Counted from the first letter of the stretch, positions 35,301 through 45,402 are shown. The stretch is DNA of 64,000 nt from Paenibacillus protaetiae (GCF_004135365.1 NZ_CP035492.1:3151001-3215000); one strand, 5' to 3'. Numbers and translations: made by a program. Notes: generated by a model not told the origin, from the letters alone.

Positions 35301-36422
35301 TTATGATTTAGGCGTTTCCGAAGCCTGCGCATCTGCCGAAGCGGACGGCGAAGCCGCAGCATCCGGAGAAGCGGATGGGCTTGCGGACGCACCCGCGGAA
35401 GCCGATGGGCTTGGCGAAGGCTCAGGAAGCGTAACCTTCACATTCAGCTTCTCCAGGTCATTCGTCATGTATTGGCTCATGTTGTTATAAGCGATTGCGC
35501 TTTTCACTTTATCTTTTGTCTCTTGCGTAATGTCCTTGTAGTCCAGGACATCGCGTTTTTCCACTTTAATAATGTGGTAACCGTATTCCGTTTCAACCGG
35601 ATCGCCGATTTTGCCGACTTCCTGCTTCAAAGCGGCATCTTTGAACTCTTCAACGAATTGGGTTACATCCGCATTTTCATACAAACCGCCGTTATCTTTG
35701 GAGCCTGGATCGTCGGAATATTCTTTTGCAAGAGCGTTCCAGTCGCCGCCGGCGTCCAGCTTCGCTTTCACTTCCTTCGCACGGGCAAGCGCCTCGTCCG
35801 AAGTACGGAGATCTTTGGTTTCGCCGGTCGTTTGGTCGGTTTGTGTCGTGCCGATCAGAATATGGCGCAGCGTTACCGGGTTATAGCTGGATTTGTTTTT
35901 CTCATATTCCGCTTTCATTTGATCTTCCGTTACTTGTGAATTCATATGATCGACAACAACCAGCATCAAATTCAAATACGTTTTGACATCGTCGTTCGTA
36001 ATTTTTTTCGACTCCATCGTTGCTTTCATATTCGCATCGGATTCCGCGTAATCCTTGAAATCTTTAAACTGCTCGTCCGAATCTTTCAGCGCCTTTTTCT
36101 TTGTCTCTTCGGAAGCTTGTCCGGACAATACCTTATACGCGATATACTGCTTCAGGAGCTGCTCTTTAAATTGCGGAATTTCAATCAGCTGCTCGTATCC
36201 GGGCTGCATAATGTTGAATACGCCCAAATATTTATCAAGCTCCTGCTCCGTTACGTTGCCTCCGTCATAAGTGGCCACAACCGTTCCTTTGCCTTGTCCA
36301 GCAAACGCAAAGGAATCTCCTTCTTTCTTACCGCATGCCGATAGTACCGTCACAACCAGAACCGCCGCCATAACAAGCAGCGCGCTTCTCCGCCATGCCA
36401 GCTTATGCAAACCGTGCAACAT
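35301..36422 (-). CDS. prsA: Foldase lipoprotein, PrsA-like peptidyl-prolyl isomerase
   Basis: 373 residues. Signal peptide with lipobox LSAC (Cys30), a SurA-like N-terminal region and a parvulin domain (about 175-290: LRHILIGTT, ALAKEYSDDPGSKDNGGLY, VGKIGDPVETEYGYHIIKVEKR). It helps fold secreted proteins at the outer membrane face. The last about 45 residues are a Ser/Pro/Ala repeat (PSPSASA type). It sits directly downstream of mfd. Confidence 0.9.
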   Translation of the reverse strand: MLHGLHKLAWRRSALLVMAAVLVVTVLSACGKKEGDSFAFAGQGKGTVVATYDGGNVTEQELDKYLGVFNIMQPGYEQLIEIPQFKEQLLKQYIAYKVLSGQASEETKKKALKDSDEQFKDFKDYAESDANMKATMESKKITNDDVKTYLNLMLVVVDHMNSQVTEDQMKAEYEKNKSSYNPVTLRHILIGTTQTDQTTGETKDLRTSDEALARAKEVKAKLDAGGDWNALAKEYSDDPGSKDNGGLYENADVTQFVEEFKDAALKQEVGKIGDPVETEYGYHIIKVEKRDVLDYKDITQETKDKVKSAIAYNNMSQYMTNDLEKLNVKVTLPEPSPSPSASAGASASPSASPDAAASPSASADAQASETPKS

Positions 36423-36497
36423 GTTGGATCCCCTTTCGAAAATGTAAAGTTGCTTGTATTGTAACAGATTTATGGAACCGGATGCGAATTTTATTGC

Positions 36498-39400
36498 TTA
36501 AGGGGCTGTTTTCTGCAATTTTTGGCCGGCCGCATACGTCTCTTCAAACTGCCGCAAAAACTTTTCCGCCAGCTCGATTTTTTGCTCCATCGCAAGCCCT
36601 TTGCCGCGCAGCGTCAGCAGCGGGCCGTCTTCCGGCTGATAGCGGAACCGGTTCTCGTATTGCAGGCACAGCTGGTTGACCAGTTTTGCATTAATGTTTG
36701 CTTTCTCCCGTTCGGCAAAACGGATCAGCATGTCGTCGCCTTTTTGGCTGAACTGCTCGATGCCGTACTGATGGCCGTACACTTTAAGCCGCGCCACGGC
36801 AAGCAGATTGTCCACCGCCTTCGGCAGGTTGCCGAACCGGTCCACAATTTCTTCGTGTACATCGTCGGCTTCGTCCAAGGAGCGGATGCCCGCCACCTTT
36901 TTGTAAATCTCGATCTTCTGGATGCTGTCGTAAATATAATCCGACGGCAAGTACGCATCGACGCTCAGGTCGATCAGCGTGTTGAACGGCTGGACAACCT
37001 GCACTTCCTCGCCGCTCAGCTCCGCTTTGCGCGCTGCGATCTCATCGGCCAGCATCTGCGAATACAGATCAAAACCTACCGAAGCGATAAAGCCGTGCTG
37101 CTCCGCCCCAAGCAGATTGCCTGCGCCGCGGATGGCCAGGTCGCGCATCGCAATTTTGAAGCCGGACCCGAGCTCGGTAAATTCTTTAATCGACTGCAGC
37201 CTTTTCTCCGCCACTTCGGTCAGCACCTTATCCCGCTGATAGGCGAAATAAGCGTAAGCAATCCGGTTGGAACGGCCTACCCGGCCGCGAAGCTGATACA
37301 GCTGGGACAAGCCCATCTTGTCCGCGTCATGCACAATAAGCGTGTTAACATTCGGGATATCGACGCCTGTCTCAATAATGCTGGTGCTGACCAGCACATC
37401 CGATTCCCCGTCCAGGAAATCAAGGATCGCCTTCTCCAGCTCCTGTTCGGACATTTGGCCGTGCCCAACCGTCACCCGCGCATCCGGCACAAGCGCCGAT
37501 ATTTGCTCCGCCATCTGGTAGATGCCCTGAACGCGGTTATATAAATAATACACCTGCCCGCCGCGCGCCAGCTCCCGTTCAATCGCTTCGCGCACAAGCG
37601 CCATGTTCGTTTCCACCACGTATGTCTGCACCGGGAAGCGGTTTTCCGGCGGCGTTTCAATAACGGACAAATCCCGGACGCCCAGCATCGACATATGCAG
37701 CGTGCGCGGAATCGGCGTCGCCGTCAGCGTAAGCACGTCCACATTCGTTTTGAGCCGCTTCAGCTTTTCTTTATGGGACACGCCGAACCGCTGCTCCTCG
37801 TCCACAATCAGCAAGCCCAAATCTTTAAAAATAACGTCCTGCGACAGCAGCCGGTGCGTGCCGATTATGACGTCAACCTTGCCTTCCTTCAGCCCTTTAA
37901 TCGTTTCATTCTGCTCCTTGCGGGAGCGGAAACGGCTCAGCACCTGAATATTAAACGGATAACCGGAGAAGCGCTCGCGGAACGTCTCGTAATGCTGCTG
38001 CGCCAAAATCGTCGTCGGCACCAGAACGGCTACCTGCTTGCCTTCTATCGCGGCTTTAAAGGCGGCACGTACCGCCACCTCCGTCTTGCCGTAGCCTACA
38101 TCTCCGCACAGCAGGCGGTCCATCGGCCGCGGCTGCTCCATATCCCGCTTAATTTCCTCGATGGCGCGCAGCTGATCTCGCGTCTCCTCATAAGGGAACA
38201 TAGCTTCAAATTCCTGCTGATACGGCGTATCCGGCGAAAAAGCGAACCCTTTGGTTGCCTGCCGCTGCGCATAAAGCTTGATCAGATCGTCGGCAATGTC
38301 CTTGACGGACGAACGGGCTTTTGTCTTCGCTCTTGTCCATTCGCTGCCGCCCAGCTTATTGATCTTCGGTTCCTTTTCCTCCGAACCGACGTATTTCTGA
38401 ATCAGGTCAACCTGCTCGATAGGCACGGACAGCTTATCGCCCGCCGCGTACATAATATGAAGGTAATCTTTATGAATACCTCCGATTTCAAGCGTGCCGA
38501 TGCCTACAAACTTGCCGATGCCGTGGTTCTGGTGCACGACATAGTCGCCCACCTTCAGCTCGGTGTAGCTTTTAATCCGCTCCGCATTGTCGAGCTTCTT
38601 GTCGAGCCTTCTCGCCTTGCGCTGCTTCTGCGAGAACATTTCGCCTTCCGTGATGACTACCAGATGTGAAGATGGCAGCTCAAAACCTGCCTGCAGATTG
38701 CCTTCCAGCAGCGTAGGCGGTTCAATGCCGTAATCCTGCAGCACGCGGCGCATCCGTTCCATCCGTTCGGCGCCGCCGGCCAGCATCATCACATTGGCGC
38801 CGGTCTTCCGCCAACGTTCCATCTCGGCCTTCAGCACATTCATCTGGCCGTGGAAGTTTTGCATAGCCCGGCTGGTCATATTTAATATATTTTGCGGCTG
38901 GCTGTGCGGAATCTGTCTAAGAAATAGGGATAAAAACAAGGTCTGGAACGGACGATGGTGCAGCACTTCATCCGTTTCTTTCGCCAGCACCAGGCTTGGC
39001 AGCGTTTTGCCATTTTGCAGCAGATGGGTTGCCCATTCCGCTTCATCCCGCTCCAGCTGGCGGGCGGTCTCGATAAGCCGCGTCGGCTCGTCAAGCAGCA
39101 GCAGCGTATCCTGCGGCATATAATCGATCAATGTCTGGCGCTCGGGATACAGAAGGGCAATATATTTATAAATTTCCGAAAAATAAACCTGTTCGCGCAG
39201 CCGCTCAATTTCGCCGCCGATTTCCGTGCGCATCCGATCCTTGGCGCTGCGGTCGGTCATCTTGTCCAGCTGTTTCTCCAGCAGCGACGCGGCATGGTCG
39301 GCTGCAGCCTTGAACCGGCGCTCGTCCGCAAGCAGCTCCTTGCACGGCGGAATGGCGATCTCCTGCAAGTTGTCCTGCGAGCGCTGCTCCGCCGGATCAA

Positions 39401-40019
39401 ATGTGCGGATAGAGTCCACGTCGTCGCCAAACCATTCCATCCGGTAAGCAGCGGCAGACGTCAGCGGATAGAAGTCCACAATGCCGCCGCGCACGCTCAT
39501 CTCGCCTTTGGATTCGACGCGGTCGACGCGCTCGTAGCCGAGCCATGCCATCTTGCGCAAAAACTGCTCCAGCGGCAGCTCGTCGCCGATGCGCACGGTG
39601 AATGTCGCTTCCGCCATCGCTTCCTTCACCGGCAAATAGCGGCGAATGCCGGAAAACGGCACAACAACAATCCCGCGGAAGCCGCCGGACAGCTTGATCA
39701 GCACATCCGTACGCTGCGCAAGCGTCTCAGGGCTTGAGATCGCCGTTTCCGCAGCTACCAGCTCATTCGCAGGATATAGCAAAACTTGTTCAGGCAATAA
39801 ACATTCTTGCAAATCTTCCGCTATTTTCTGAGCGGAGAACATATTATGAGTAACAACCAGCATCGGCCGGTCGCACTCTTCCTTCAAAGAGGCGATCAGC
39901 ACCTGCCTGGAAGACGCAGCAAGGCCGGAAACCATTTGCTCGCGCATGCCCGACTTCACTCCAGATACAATCGACTGAACGTCGGCATCGGCGGCAAAAG
40001 CTTTGATTAACGCTTTCAA
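36498..40019 (-). CDS. mfd: Transcription-repair coupling factor
   Basis: About 1173 residues (B. subtilis 1177). Visible parts are the UvrB-like N-terminal module, the RNA polymerase-binding domain (VGDYVVHQNHGIGKFVGI, near 490), and the RecG-like translocase (GDVGYGKTEVA, DEEQRFGV, TATPIPRT, GRVGRSNR). Mfd removes stalled RNA polymerase and recruits UvrA. The start is uncertain: a TTG at 40019 fits homologs, and a GTG at 40031 is possible. It follows fin as in Bacillus. Confidence 0.95.
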   Translation of the reverse strand: MKALIKAFAADADVQSIVSGVKSGMREQMVSGLAASSRQVLIASLKEECDRPMLVVTHNMFSAQKIAEDLQECLLPEQVLLYPANELVAAETAISSPETLAQRTDVLIKLSGGFRGIVVVPFSGIRRYLPVKEAMAEATFTVRIGDELPLEQFLRKMAWLGYERVDRVESKGEMSVRGGIVDFYPLTSAAAYRMEWFGDDVDSIRTFDPAEQRSQDNLQEIAIPPCKELLADERRFKAAADHAASLLEKQLDKMTDRSAKDRMRTEIGGEIERLREQVYFSEIYKYIALLYPERQTLIDYMPQDTLLLLDEPTRLIETARQLERDEAEWATHLLQNGKTLPSLVLAKETDEVLHHRPFQTLFLSLFLRQIPHSQPQNILNMTSRAMQNFHGQMNVLKAEMERWRKTGANVMMLAGGAERMERMRRVLQDYGIEPPTLLEGNLQAGFELPSSHLVVITEGEMFSQKQRKARRLDKKLDNAERIKSYTELKVGDYVVHQNHGIGKFVGIGTLEIGGIHKDYLHIMYAAGDKLSVPIEQVDLIQKYVGSEEKEPKINKLGGSEWTRAKTKARSSVKDIADDLIKLYAQRQATKGFAFSPDTPYQQEFEAMFPYEETRDQLRAIEEIKRDMEQPRPMDRLLCGDVGYGKTEVAVRAAFKAAIEGKQVAVLVPTTILAQQHYETFRERFSGYPFNIQVLSRFRSRKEQNETIKGLKEGKVDVIIGTHRLLSQDVIFKDLGLLIVDEEQRFGVSHKEKLKRLKTNVDVLTLTATPIPRTLHMSMLGVRDLSVIETPPENRFPVQTYVVETNMALVREAIERELARGGQVYYLYNRVQGIYQMAEQISALVPDARVTVGHGQMSEQELEKAILDFLDGESDVLVSTSIIETGVDIPNVNTLIVHDADKMGLSQLYQLRGRVGRSNRIAYAYFAYQRDKVLTEVAEKRLQSIKEFTELGSGFKIAMRDLAIRGAGNLLGAEQHGFIASVGFDLYSQMLADEIAARKAELSGEEVQVVQPFNTLIDLSVDAYLPSDYIYDSIQKIEIYKKVAGIRSLDEADDVHEEIVDRFGNLPKAVDNLLAVARLKVYGHQYGIEQFSQKGDDMLIRFAEREKANINAKLVNQLCLQYENRFRYQPEDGPLLTLRGKGLAMEQKIELAEKFLRQFEETYAAGQKLQKTAP

Positions 40020-40131
40020 ACGAACAAGCACCTCATTTCTCCAAGCAAAATCACCTGCTCCATTGAAAATAAGCCTCAGCCAAACGCCAAGGCTTATCGC
40101 GGGTGATGGGCCTTTATGCCCTTCCACCCTA

Positions 40132-40362
40132 TTATTGAAGCGGATTCGCTACTAACAGCAGCTCAGGATTTGCGTCCAAAGCCTCACGGCAATAGTCGCA
40201 TACAACCTTTACTGTCACATTACCGTTTAAGTCATACGCTATTATATCGCTGCGCTCTTCGGGGGTCAAGAAATGGAAACCGAGCCGCTGTTCCGTAATT
40301 CCGCTCCCGTCAATCGTTCCGATAGGCGTCCTGCAGTGTCTGCAAACATAATTTACAGCCAT
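40132..40362 (-). CDS. fin: Anti-sigma-F factor Fin (YabK)
   Basis: 76 residues with two Cys pairs, CRHC (7-10) and CDYC (55-58), plus LGFHFLTPEERSDIIAYD, matching B. subtilis Fin. Fin is made in the forespore and helps shut down sigma-F so that sigma-G can take over. The gene is between pth and mfd, the expected position, 64 bp from pth. I see no frame disruption. Confidence 0.92.
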   Translation of the reverse strand: MAVNYVCRHCRTPIGTIDGSGITEQRLGFHFLTPEERSDIIAYDLNGNVTVKVVCDYCREALDANPELLLVANPLQ

Positions 40363-40425
40363 ATGTATGCCTCCTGAAGAATAGTTATAACCTTCAGTAT
40401 GCCCGGACTATCCCGCTCTTAGGCA

Positions 40426-40986
40426 TTAGCCGTTAAACTTTGCCATCGTTTGCTCAAACGTAGCCTTCAGCGAAAACTCCGCTGCATCGGCTGCCTGCTC
40501 AATCATCGACTGAAGCTGCGGCTGTTCGCTTTTGGCAAAGTTGGCCAGCACATAGTCCACAATCGGGTACCCCGGCTGAGGGCGGGAGACGCCCATCCGT
40601 ATCCGGTTAAACGATTGCGTGCCGAAATGCTGGATCAGCGACTTGATGCCGTTGTGCCCACCGGAGCTGCCTTGATAGCGGAGCCGGATTTTGCCGACTT
40701 CCGTATCCATATCGTCATAAATAAACAGGCCGTCCGCAAGATCCGCTTTGTAATAATCCATAAACGCGCGGGCCGATTCGCCCGACAAATTCATGTACGT
40801 CATCGGCTTGATAAGGAACACCTTGGTGCCCTGCACGTTGCCTTCCCCGATCAGCGCTTTGCATTTGCTTTGGTTCACGGTTATGCCCCAGCGGCGCGCC
40901 AGCTCATCAATGACCATAAAACCTACGTTATGGCGTGTTCCGGCGTATTGTGCGCCGGGATTGCCAAGCCCTACAAACCATTTCAT
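40426..40986 (-). CDS. pth: Peptidyl-tRNA hydrolase (SpoVC)
   Basis: 186 residues, full length. VGLGNPGAQYAGTRHNVGF carries the catalytic His (residue 19), and KPMTYMNLSG and YDDMDTEVGKIRL hold other active-site residues. The enzyme frees tRNA from drop-off peptidyl-tRNA. It is the gene after rplY, separated by a terminator. Confidence 0.97.
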   Translation of the reverse strand: MKWFVGLGNPGAQYAGTRHNVGFMVIDELARRWGITVNQSKCKALIGEGNVQGTKVFLIKPMTYMNLSGESARAFMDYYKADLADGLFIYDDMDTEVGKIRLRYQGSSGGHNGIKSLIQHFGTQSFNRIRMGVSRPQPGYPIVDYVLANFAKSEQPQLQSMIEQAADAAEFSLKATFEQTMAKFNG

Positions 40987-41071
40987 GCCTGTTTCCCACT
41001 CCTGCCGTTACGATTATGCTACTTTCTTATTCGATATCCAAGCTGCCATTACCTGCCGTCCGCCGGCCAAA

Positions 41072-41115
41072 AACATAAAGACGGCTGCGCCGTTTATGCA
41101 AGCGGCGCAGCCGTC
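41072..41115 (-). terminator. Terminator of rplY
   Basis: Perfect 13-bp stem GACGGCTGCGCCG / CGGCGCAGCCGTC, then T-rich sequence on the minus strand. It is about 170 bp past the rplY stop; the stretch between holds no gene I can support. Confidence 0.85.
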
Positions 41116-41287
41116 CTTATTCACCTATCGGCAAGCCGGCGCCGCCGGCAGCCGTCATGCCCCGCGGGGATGAGCACGGTGGAGCGCTCACCCGCCGCAC
41201 CGTGCAGCCCGAACAGCGGAGAAGCCATCCCCTTGGCGGCGCTCCCCCGCCATGGCAGCTTGCGCCAGCCGAGCGTGCATCCAAACG

Positions 41288-41935
41288 CTAATCCAGCGCC
41301 ACGGAATGGCGGCGCGCTTCTTCTGCGCGGGCCGCTTCCGCCTCCGCCGCATGATCGGCTGCATGTGCTTCTTCCTCGGACAGCTCCTTCTGCGGAGCCA
41401 GCACCGTCACGACTACCAGCGATGGATCGGATTTCACCTTCACCTGCGGAGGCAGCTTCAAATCTTTTACAAGCAGATTCTCGCCAACGCCCAGCGCCGT
41501 TACATCCGCCGCAATCGACTCCGGCAAATCGCCCGGCAGGCACTCAACTTCCACCTCATGGACAATCGCCTGCAAAATGCCGCCTTCCCGAACCCCGGCG
41601 GAATCGCCAACGAGATCCAGACGTACGGCGGCATGGATGGCTTCATTCATATTTACTTTATGCAAATCTACATGCAGCACCTGGCGCGACAGCGAATCCC
41701 GCTGCACTTCGGTAATCATCACGTTTTCCTTATTGCCTTGCGAAATCGTCAGCTCCAGCACCGCTTTCGGGTGGGAGCGCAGCAATGCAAGCAGCTCCTT
41801 TTCCTCCAGCGTAATCGGAGAAGGAGCCACCATCTTCCCGAACAGGACGCCCGGAATTTTCCCTTGGCTTCTGAGCCGCTTCAGCTCGCCTTTCGTTCCG
41901 TTCATTCTTGGCTCAGCCGTTAAAGATTGAGTCAT
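41288..41935 (-). CDS. rplY: 50S ribosomal protein L25, general stress Ctc type
   Basis: 215 residues. The 5S rRNA-binding domain is at 1-95 (KGELKRLRSQGKIPGVLFGK), followed by the TL5-like beta domain (VNMNEAIHAAVRLDLVGDSAGVREGG) and an acidic, Ala/Glu-rich tail. In Bacillus, Ctc binds 5S rRNA under stress. AAGGAGG lies eight bases before the ATG and sits inside a possible hairpin (41936-41971). The usual partner prs, between glmU and this gene, is missing. Confidence 0.94.
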   Translation of the reverse strand: MTQSLTAEPRMNGTKGELKRLRSQGKIPGVLFGKMVAPSPITLEEKELLALLRSHPKAVLELTISQGNKENVMITEVQRDSLSRQVLHVDLHKVNMNEAIHAAVRLDLVGDSAGVREGGILQAIVHEVEVECLPGDLPESIAADVTALGVGENLLVKDLKLPPQVKVKSDPSLVVVTVLAPQKELSEEEAHAADHAAEAEAARAEEARRHSVALD

Positions 41936-41971
41936 CTATGGAAACCTCCTTCGCAGAAATCAATTTCCATA
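41936..41971 (-). promoter_or_regulatory. Inverted repeat flanking the rplY ribosome binding site
   Basis: TATGGAAA and TTTCCATA face each other across about 19 bases; the AAGGAGG lies between them, next to the downstream arm, and the start codon follows one base later. The fold could modulate rplY translation. This is an inference from one sequence. Confidence 0.4.
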
Positions 41972-42049
41972 TAGGTTTACCCCAATCTCTTCCTTCTTAA
42001 ACAGCTTGGCGAACTGTGAACTCCGCTGATTCGCTTATTCGGCAGCGGT

Positions 42050-43450
42050 TTATTGCTTTTGGCTCCGCTCTTTTTTAGCTTTGGCGCGGGCGCGGATTTT
42101 GTCCGCATATCCCGGCTTATTCGTCTGCCGTTCGCGCGCAATCGCAAGATCGCCTGCCGGAACGTCGCTCGTAATGGTCGAGCCGGCTACCACATACGCA
42201 CCTTCTCCGATTTTGACCGGCGCGATCAGGTTGACGTTGCTGCCCACAAAAGCATTGTCCGCAATTTCCGTCACTGATTTGTTAAACCCGTCGTAATTGA
42301 CGGTAATCGCACCGCAGCCGATGTTGACGTCTTTGCCTACAACGGCGTCGCCGACGTAACTTAAATGCGACACTTTGCTGCCGTCATCAAGCACTGCGTT
42401 CTTCAGCTCGACAAAATCGCCGATTTTGCATTCGCGGCCCAGCTTCGAGCCCGGACGAAGATTCGCATACGGGCCAACCGAGCTTTTATCGCCAACAACC
42501 GATTCATTAATAACCGAGTATTTCACCGTAACGCCATTGCCGATCGACGAGTTCGCGATTTCTGCATTTGGTCCGATGACCGCATCTTCGCCAATAACGG
42601 TTGCGCCTTTCAGCACCGTACCCGGATAAATGACCGTATCTGCGCCGATCTGCACATCCGCTTCAATGTAAGCGGAAGCCGCATCAATAAACGTCACGCC
42701 ATTCACCATATGGCGGCGGTTGATGCGCGCGCGCATCAGCTGCTCCGCTTCGGCAAGCGCAATGCGGTCGTTGACGCCGATCGCTTCGGCGAGATCATCC
42801 GTCGCATAACCTTGCACCACTTCGCCTGCTTCACGGAATATGCGGATCACGTCGGTCAAATAGTATTCGCCTTGCGCGTTCTCGTTGGTCACTTTGGCAA
42901 GAGCCGCAAACAGCTTCCGATTGTCAAAAATATACGTGCCCGTATTGATTTCCTGTACAGCCGCTTCTTCCGGCGTGCAATCCTTCTGCTCCACGATCCG
43001 TTCTACCGTACCGTCCGCGCCGCGGATGATACGGCCATAACCGGCAGGCTGCTCGAATACAGCCGTCAAAATCGTAGCCGCAGCGCCGCTTTGCTCATGC
43101 AGCTTCTGCATTGCTTCGATCGTCTCCGCCTTTACGAGCGGCGTGTCGCCGCAAATGACGATGGTCATGCCTTCTTCGCCGCCAAGCAGCTGCTCCGCCT
43201 GCTTTACAGCATGGCCGGTGCCCAGCTGCTGCTCCTGCAGCACATATTCGGCAGAATCGCCGAGGTACGATTTGACCGCTTCAGCTCCATGCCCAACGAT
43301 GATAACGGTACGCTCGCAGGATACTTGCCCTACCGTGTGGACGACATGTCCTACCATCGGCTTACCTGCGACTTGATGAAGCACTTTATATAATTTCGAT
43401 TTCATCCGCTTGCCTTGCCCTGCTGCAAGCACGATTGCCATTGTTTTCAA
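42050..43450 (-). CDS. glmU: Bifunctional GlmU: GlcNAc-1-P uridyltransferase / GlcN-1-P acetyltransferase
   Basis: 466 residues. The N-terminal uridyltransferase has LAAGQGKRMKSKLYKVLH and GDTPL; the C-terminal half is a left-handed beta-helix of hexapeptide repeats ending in the acetyltransferase site (NYDGFNK, GSNVNLIAPV). It makes UDP-GlcNAc for cell wall synthesis. The TTG at 43450 is the likely start, nine bases after AGGAGG; the ATG at 43441 is too far from it. It lies between spoVG and rplY. Confidence 0.97.
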   Translation of the reverse strand: MKTMAIVLAAGQGKRMKSKLYKVLHQVAGKPMVGHVVHTVGQVSCERTVIIVGHGAEAVKSYLGDSAEYVLQEQQLGTGHAVKQAEQLLGGEEGMTIVICGDTPLVKAETIEAMQKLHEQSGAAATILTAVFEQPAGYGRIIRGADGTVERIVEQKDCTPEEAAVQEINTGTYIFDNRKLFAALAKVTNENAQGEYYLTDVIRIFREAGEVVQGYATDDLAEAIGVNDRIALAEAEQLMRARINRRHMVNGVTFIDAASAYIEADVQIGADTVIYPGTVLKGATVIGEDAVIGPNAEIANSSIGNGVTVKYSVINESVVGDKSSVGPYANLRPGSKLGRECKIGDFVELKNAVLDDGSKVSHLSYVGDAVVGKDVNIGCGAITVNYDGFNKSVTEIADNAFVGSNVNLIAPVKIGEGAYVVAGSTITSDVPAGDLAIARERQTNKPGYADKIRARAKAKKERSQKQ

Positions 43451-43570
43451 CGTCTATAACCTCCTGCCTGAACGCAGCCGTACCGGGATTGTTGCGGTCC
43501 GGACGAGTGCGAAGGCGTATCCTGTGTAATGCCAACCTCTACAAAAATATATCCCATCTCAAGCAAAAAG

Positions 43571-43597
43571 AAAAGAGAGCCTACGCGGCTCCCTCCT
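43571..43597 (-). terminator. Terminator of spoVG
   Basis: Short stem GGAGCCG / CGGCTCC-like (GAGCC-gcgta-GGCTC) followed by TCTTTTCTTTTT on the minus strand. Confidence 0.6.
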
Positions 43598-43664
43598 CTA
43601 CACAAATGCTCTTGCTAGGTCTATCTCCTCATTAGAGAAGCCCTGTAACCCCATTAAAAGCGAA

Positions 43665-43955
<291 letters not shown>

Positions 43956-43985
43956 TCACCACCTTGTCTATGTGAGACTTGGTGT

Positions 43986-44016
43986 ATACTTTCCACACTT
44001 TCTAACGAATTCCTTC
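43986..44016 (-). promoter_or_regulatory. Sigma-H-type promoter of spoVG
   Basis: AGGAATTC (44014-44007) and GGAAAG (43994-43989), 12 bases apart, parallel the B. subtilis spoVG P1 layout (AGGATTTC ... GTGGAATT). Just upstream is an A/T tract (44040-44075), as expected for AbrB repression. Confidence 0.55.
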
Positions 44017-44079
44017 TCTAAAATTCCCATTATTTTGCGCTATTTTAAATTTTTTTTTGATTTTGAATTTTTTTCGCTG

Positions 44080-44475
44080 TTATTCGACATGAGTCGATGC
44101 GATCAATTCTATTTCGACAAATACGTCTTTTGGCAGTCTTGCAACCTCGACTGCAGACCGAGCCGGTTTATGGTCGCCAAAGTAAGAAGCATAAATTTCG
44201 TTGACCGTTGCAAAATGGCTCATGTCCTTCAGAAAGACGGTTGCTTTCACTACGTCAGAGAAAGCTGCACCTGCTGCCGCAAGCACTTCCTTCAAGTTAC
44301 GGAACACCTGGTGCGTCTGCTCCTCAATGCCGCCTTCCACAAGCTGGCCGGATGCATCCAGCGGAATTTGGCCGGACGTAAACAATAAACCGCCTAGTTG
44401 GATAGCCTGCGAATAAGGACCGATTGCAGCCGGGGCTTTATCCGTCGATACCGGAACCGGTTGTTTCTTCGTCAT
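44080..44475 (-). CDS. ridA: RidA-family enamine/imine deaminase (YabJ)
   Basis: 131 residues: [66 protein letters not shown]. RidA clears reactive 2-aminoacrylate; YabJ in Bacillus is needed for purR-dependent regulation. The ATG at 44475 has GAAGGAGA upstream. The start is just before the purR stop region (44495), in the purR-yabJ-spoVG arrangement of Bacillus. Confidence 0.96.
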   Translation of the reverse strand: MTKKQPVPVSTDKAPAAIGPYSQAIQLGGLLFTSGQIPLDASGQLVEGGIEEQTHQVFRNLKEVLAAAGAAFSDVVKATVFLKDMSHFATVNEIYASYFGDHKPARSAVEVARLPKDVFVEIELIASTHVE

Positions 44476-44494
44476 ACGTGCATCTCCTTCACCG

Positions 44495-45319
44495 TTAAGC
44501 AAAATAGTTGCCTGGAATTACTGTAGTTTGCTTCGTCTTCAAATCAACCGCCGTCAGTTTCGCCAGCGATACATAATCTTCGAGCAGCCGCTCTTCGCGT
44601 TCCACTTCCCCTGATTCTACAAAGACGCCTACGCCGGCGACCGTCGCTTTAAACTCGTACAACAGATCCATCATGCCTTGAATCGTTCCGCCCGCCTTCA
44701 TGAAGTCATCAATAATGAGAACACGGGACTGCTCCTTGAGCGCTCTGCGGGCTAACGACATCGTCTGGATGCGCTTGTTCGAGCCCGATACGTAGTTAAT
44801 GCTTACCGCCGAACCTTCCGTTACCTTGTTATCTCTCCGAACAATGACAACCGGCAGGTTCAAGCAGTTAGCCGTTGCATAAGCAAGCGGTATGCCCTTT
44901 GTTTCTACCGTCATCACCACATCAATATGGCGCCCTGCAAAAGCCGTCGCAAACATGCGGCCGAGGTCGTTAAGCAGCTCCGGCTGCCCCAGCATATCCG
45001 TCATATATAAATAACCGCCGGGCAGCACCCGCTCCGGCAGCTCAAGCTCCTTGCAAATGCCGGTCATAATCTCAAGCGCCGTATCCTTATTCATCTTAGG
45101 CGTGTATTTGACGCCGCCGGCCGCGCCCGCAAGCGTATGCAGTTCTCCGAAGCCTTCCTCTTCAAATACCTCTTTTATAATAGCCAAATCCTCACTGATC
45201 GACGACTTGGCTGACTGATAACGATCTGCGAATGCTGTTAGCGATATTAACGTGTGGGGACGGCTTAGCAGATATTGTGTCATCTCTACTAATCTTGCGC
45301 TACGCTTTAATTTTTTCAA
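44495..45319 (-). CDS. purR: Purine operon repressor
   Basis: 274 residues. An N-terminal winged helix ([29 protein letters not shown]) is joined to a PRTase-fold domain with the PRPP site [14 protein letters not shown] (about 200-213). PurR represses purine genes, and PRPP releases it. GGGGGGAG lies before the ATG. The upstream region has two candidate PurBoxes (45338-45382), suggesting autoregulation. Confidence 0.96.
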   Translation of the reverse strand: MKKLKRSARLVEMTQYLLSRPHTLISLTAFADRYQSAKSSISEDLAIIKEVFEEEGFGELHTLAGAAGGVKYTPKMNKDTALEIMTGICKELELPERVLPGGYLYMTDMLGQPELLNDLGRMFATAFAGRHIDVVMTVETKGIPLAYATANCLNLPVVIVRRDNKVTEGSAVSINYVSGSNKRIQTMSLARRALKEQSRVLIIDDFMKAGGTIQGMMDLLYEFKATVAGVGVFVESGEVEREERLLEDYVSLAKLTAVDLKTKQTTVIPGNYFA

Positions 45320-45337
45320 AACACATCTCCCCCCACT

Positions 45338-45382
45338 AAATCCGAATATTATAATGACAATATAACATTTTTATACGGATTT
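45338..45382 (-). promoter_or_regulatory. Candidate PurBox pair and purR promoter
   Basis: AAATCCGAATATT (45338-45350; 12 of 13 bases of the PurBox consensus AWWWCCGAACWWT, plus strand) faces AAATCCGTATAAA (45382-45370, minus strand), with identical AAATCCG arms. Spacing is about 19 bp, slightly more than usual. A possible promoter, TTGATT-N18-TATATT, lies inside on the minus strand. Confidence 0.45.
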
Positions 45383-45402
45383 AATCAAGAATTACGTCAT
45401 GG

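Noticed and set aside
44080..44095. TGTCGAA in the end of ridA as a Spo0A site for spoVG
   Set aside because: Single copy inside coding sequence that encodes SxHVE; likely chance.
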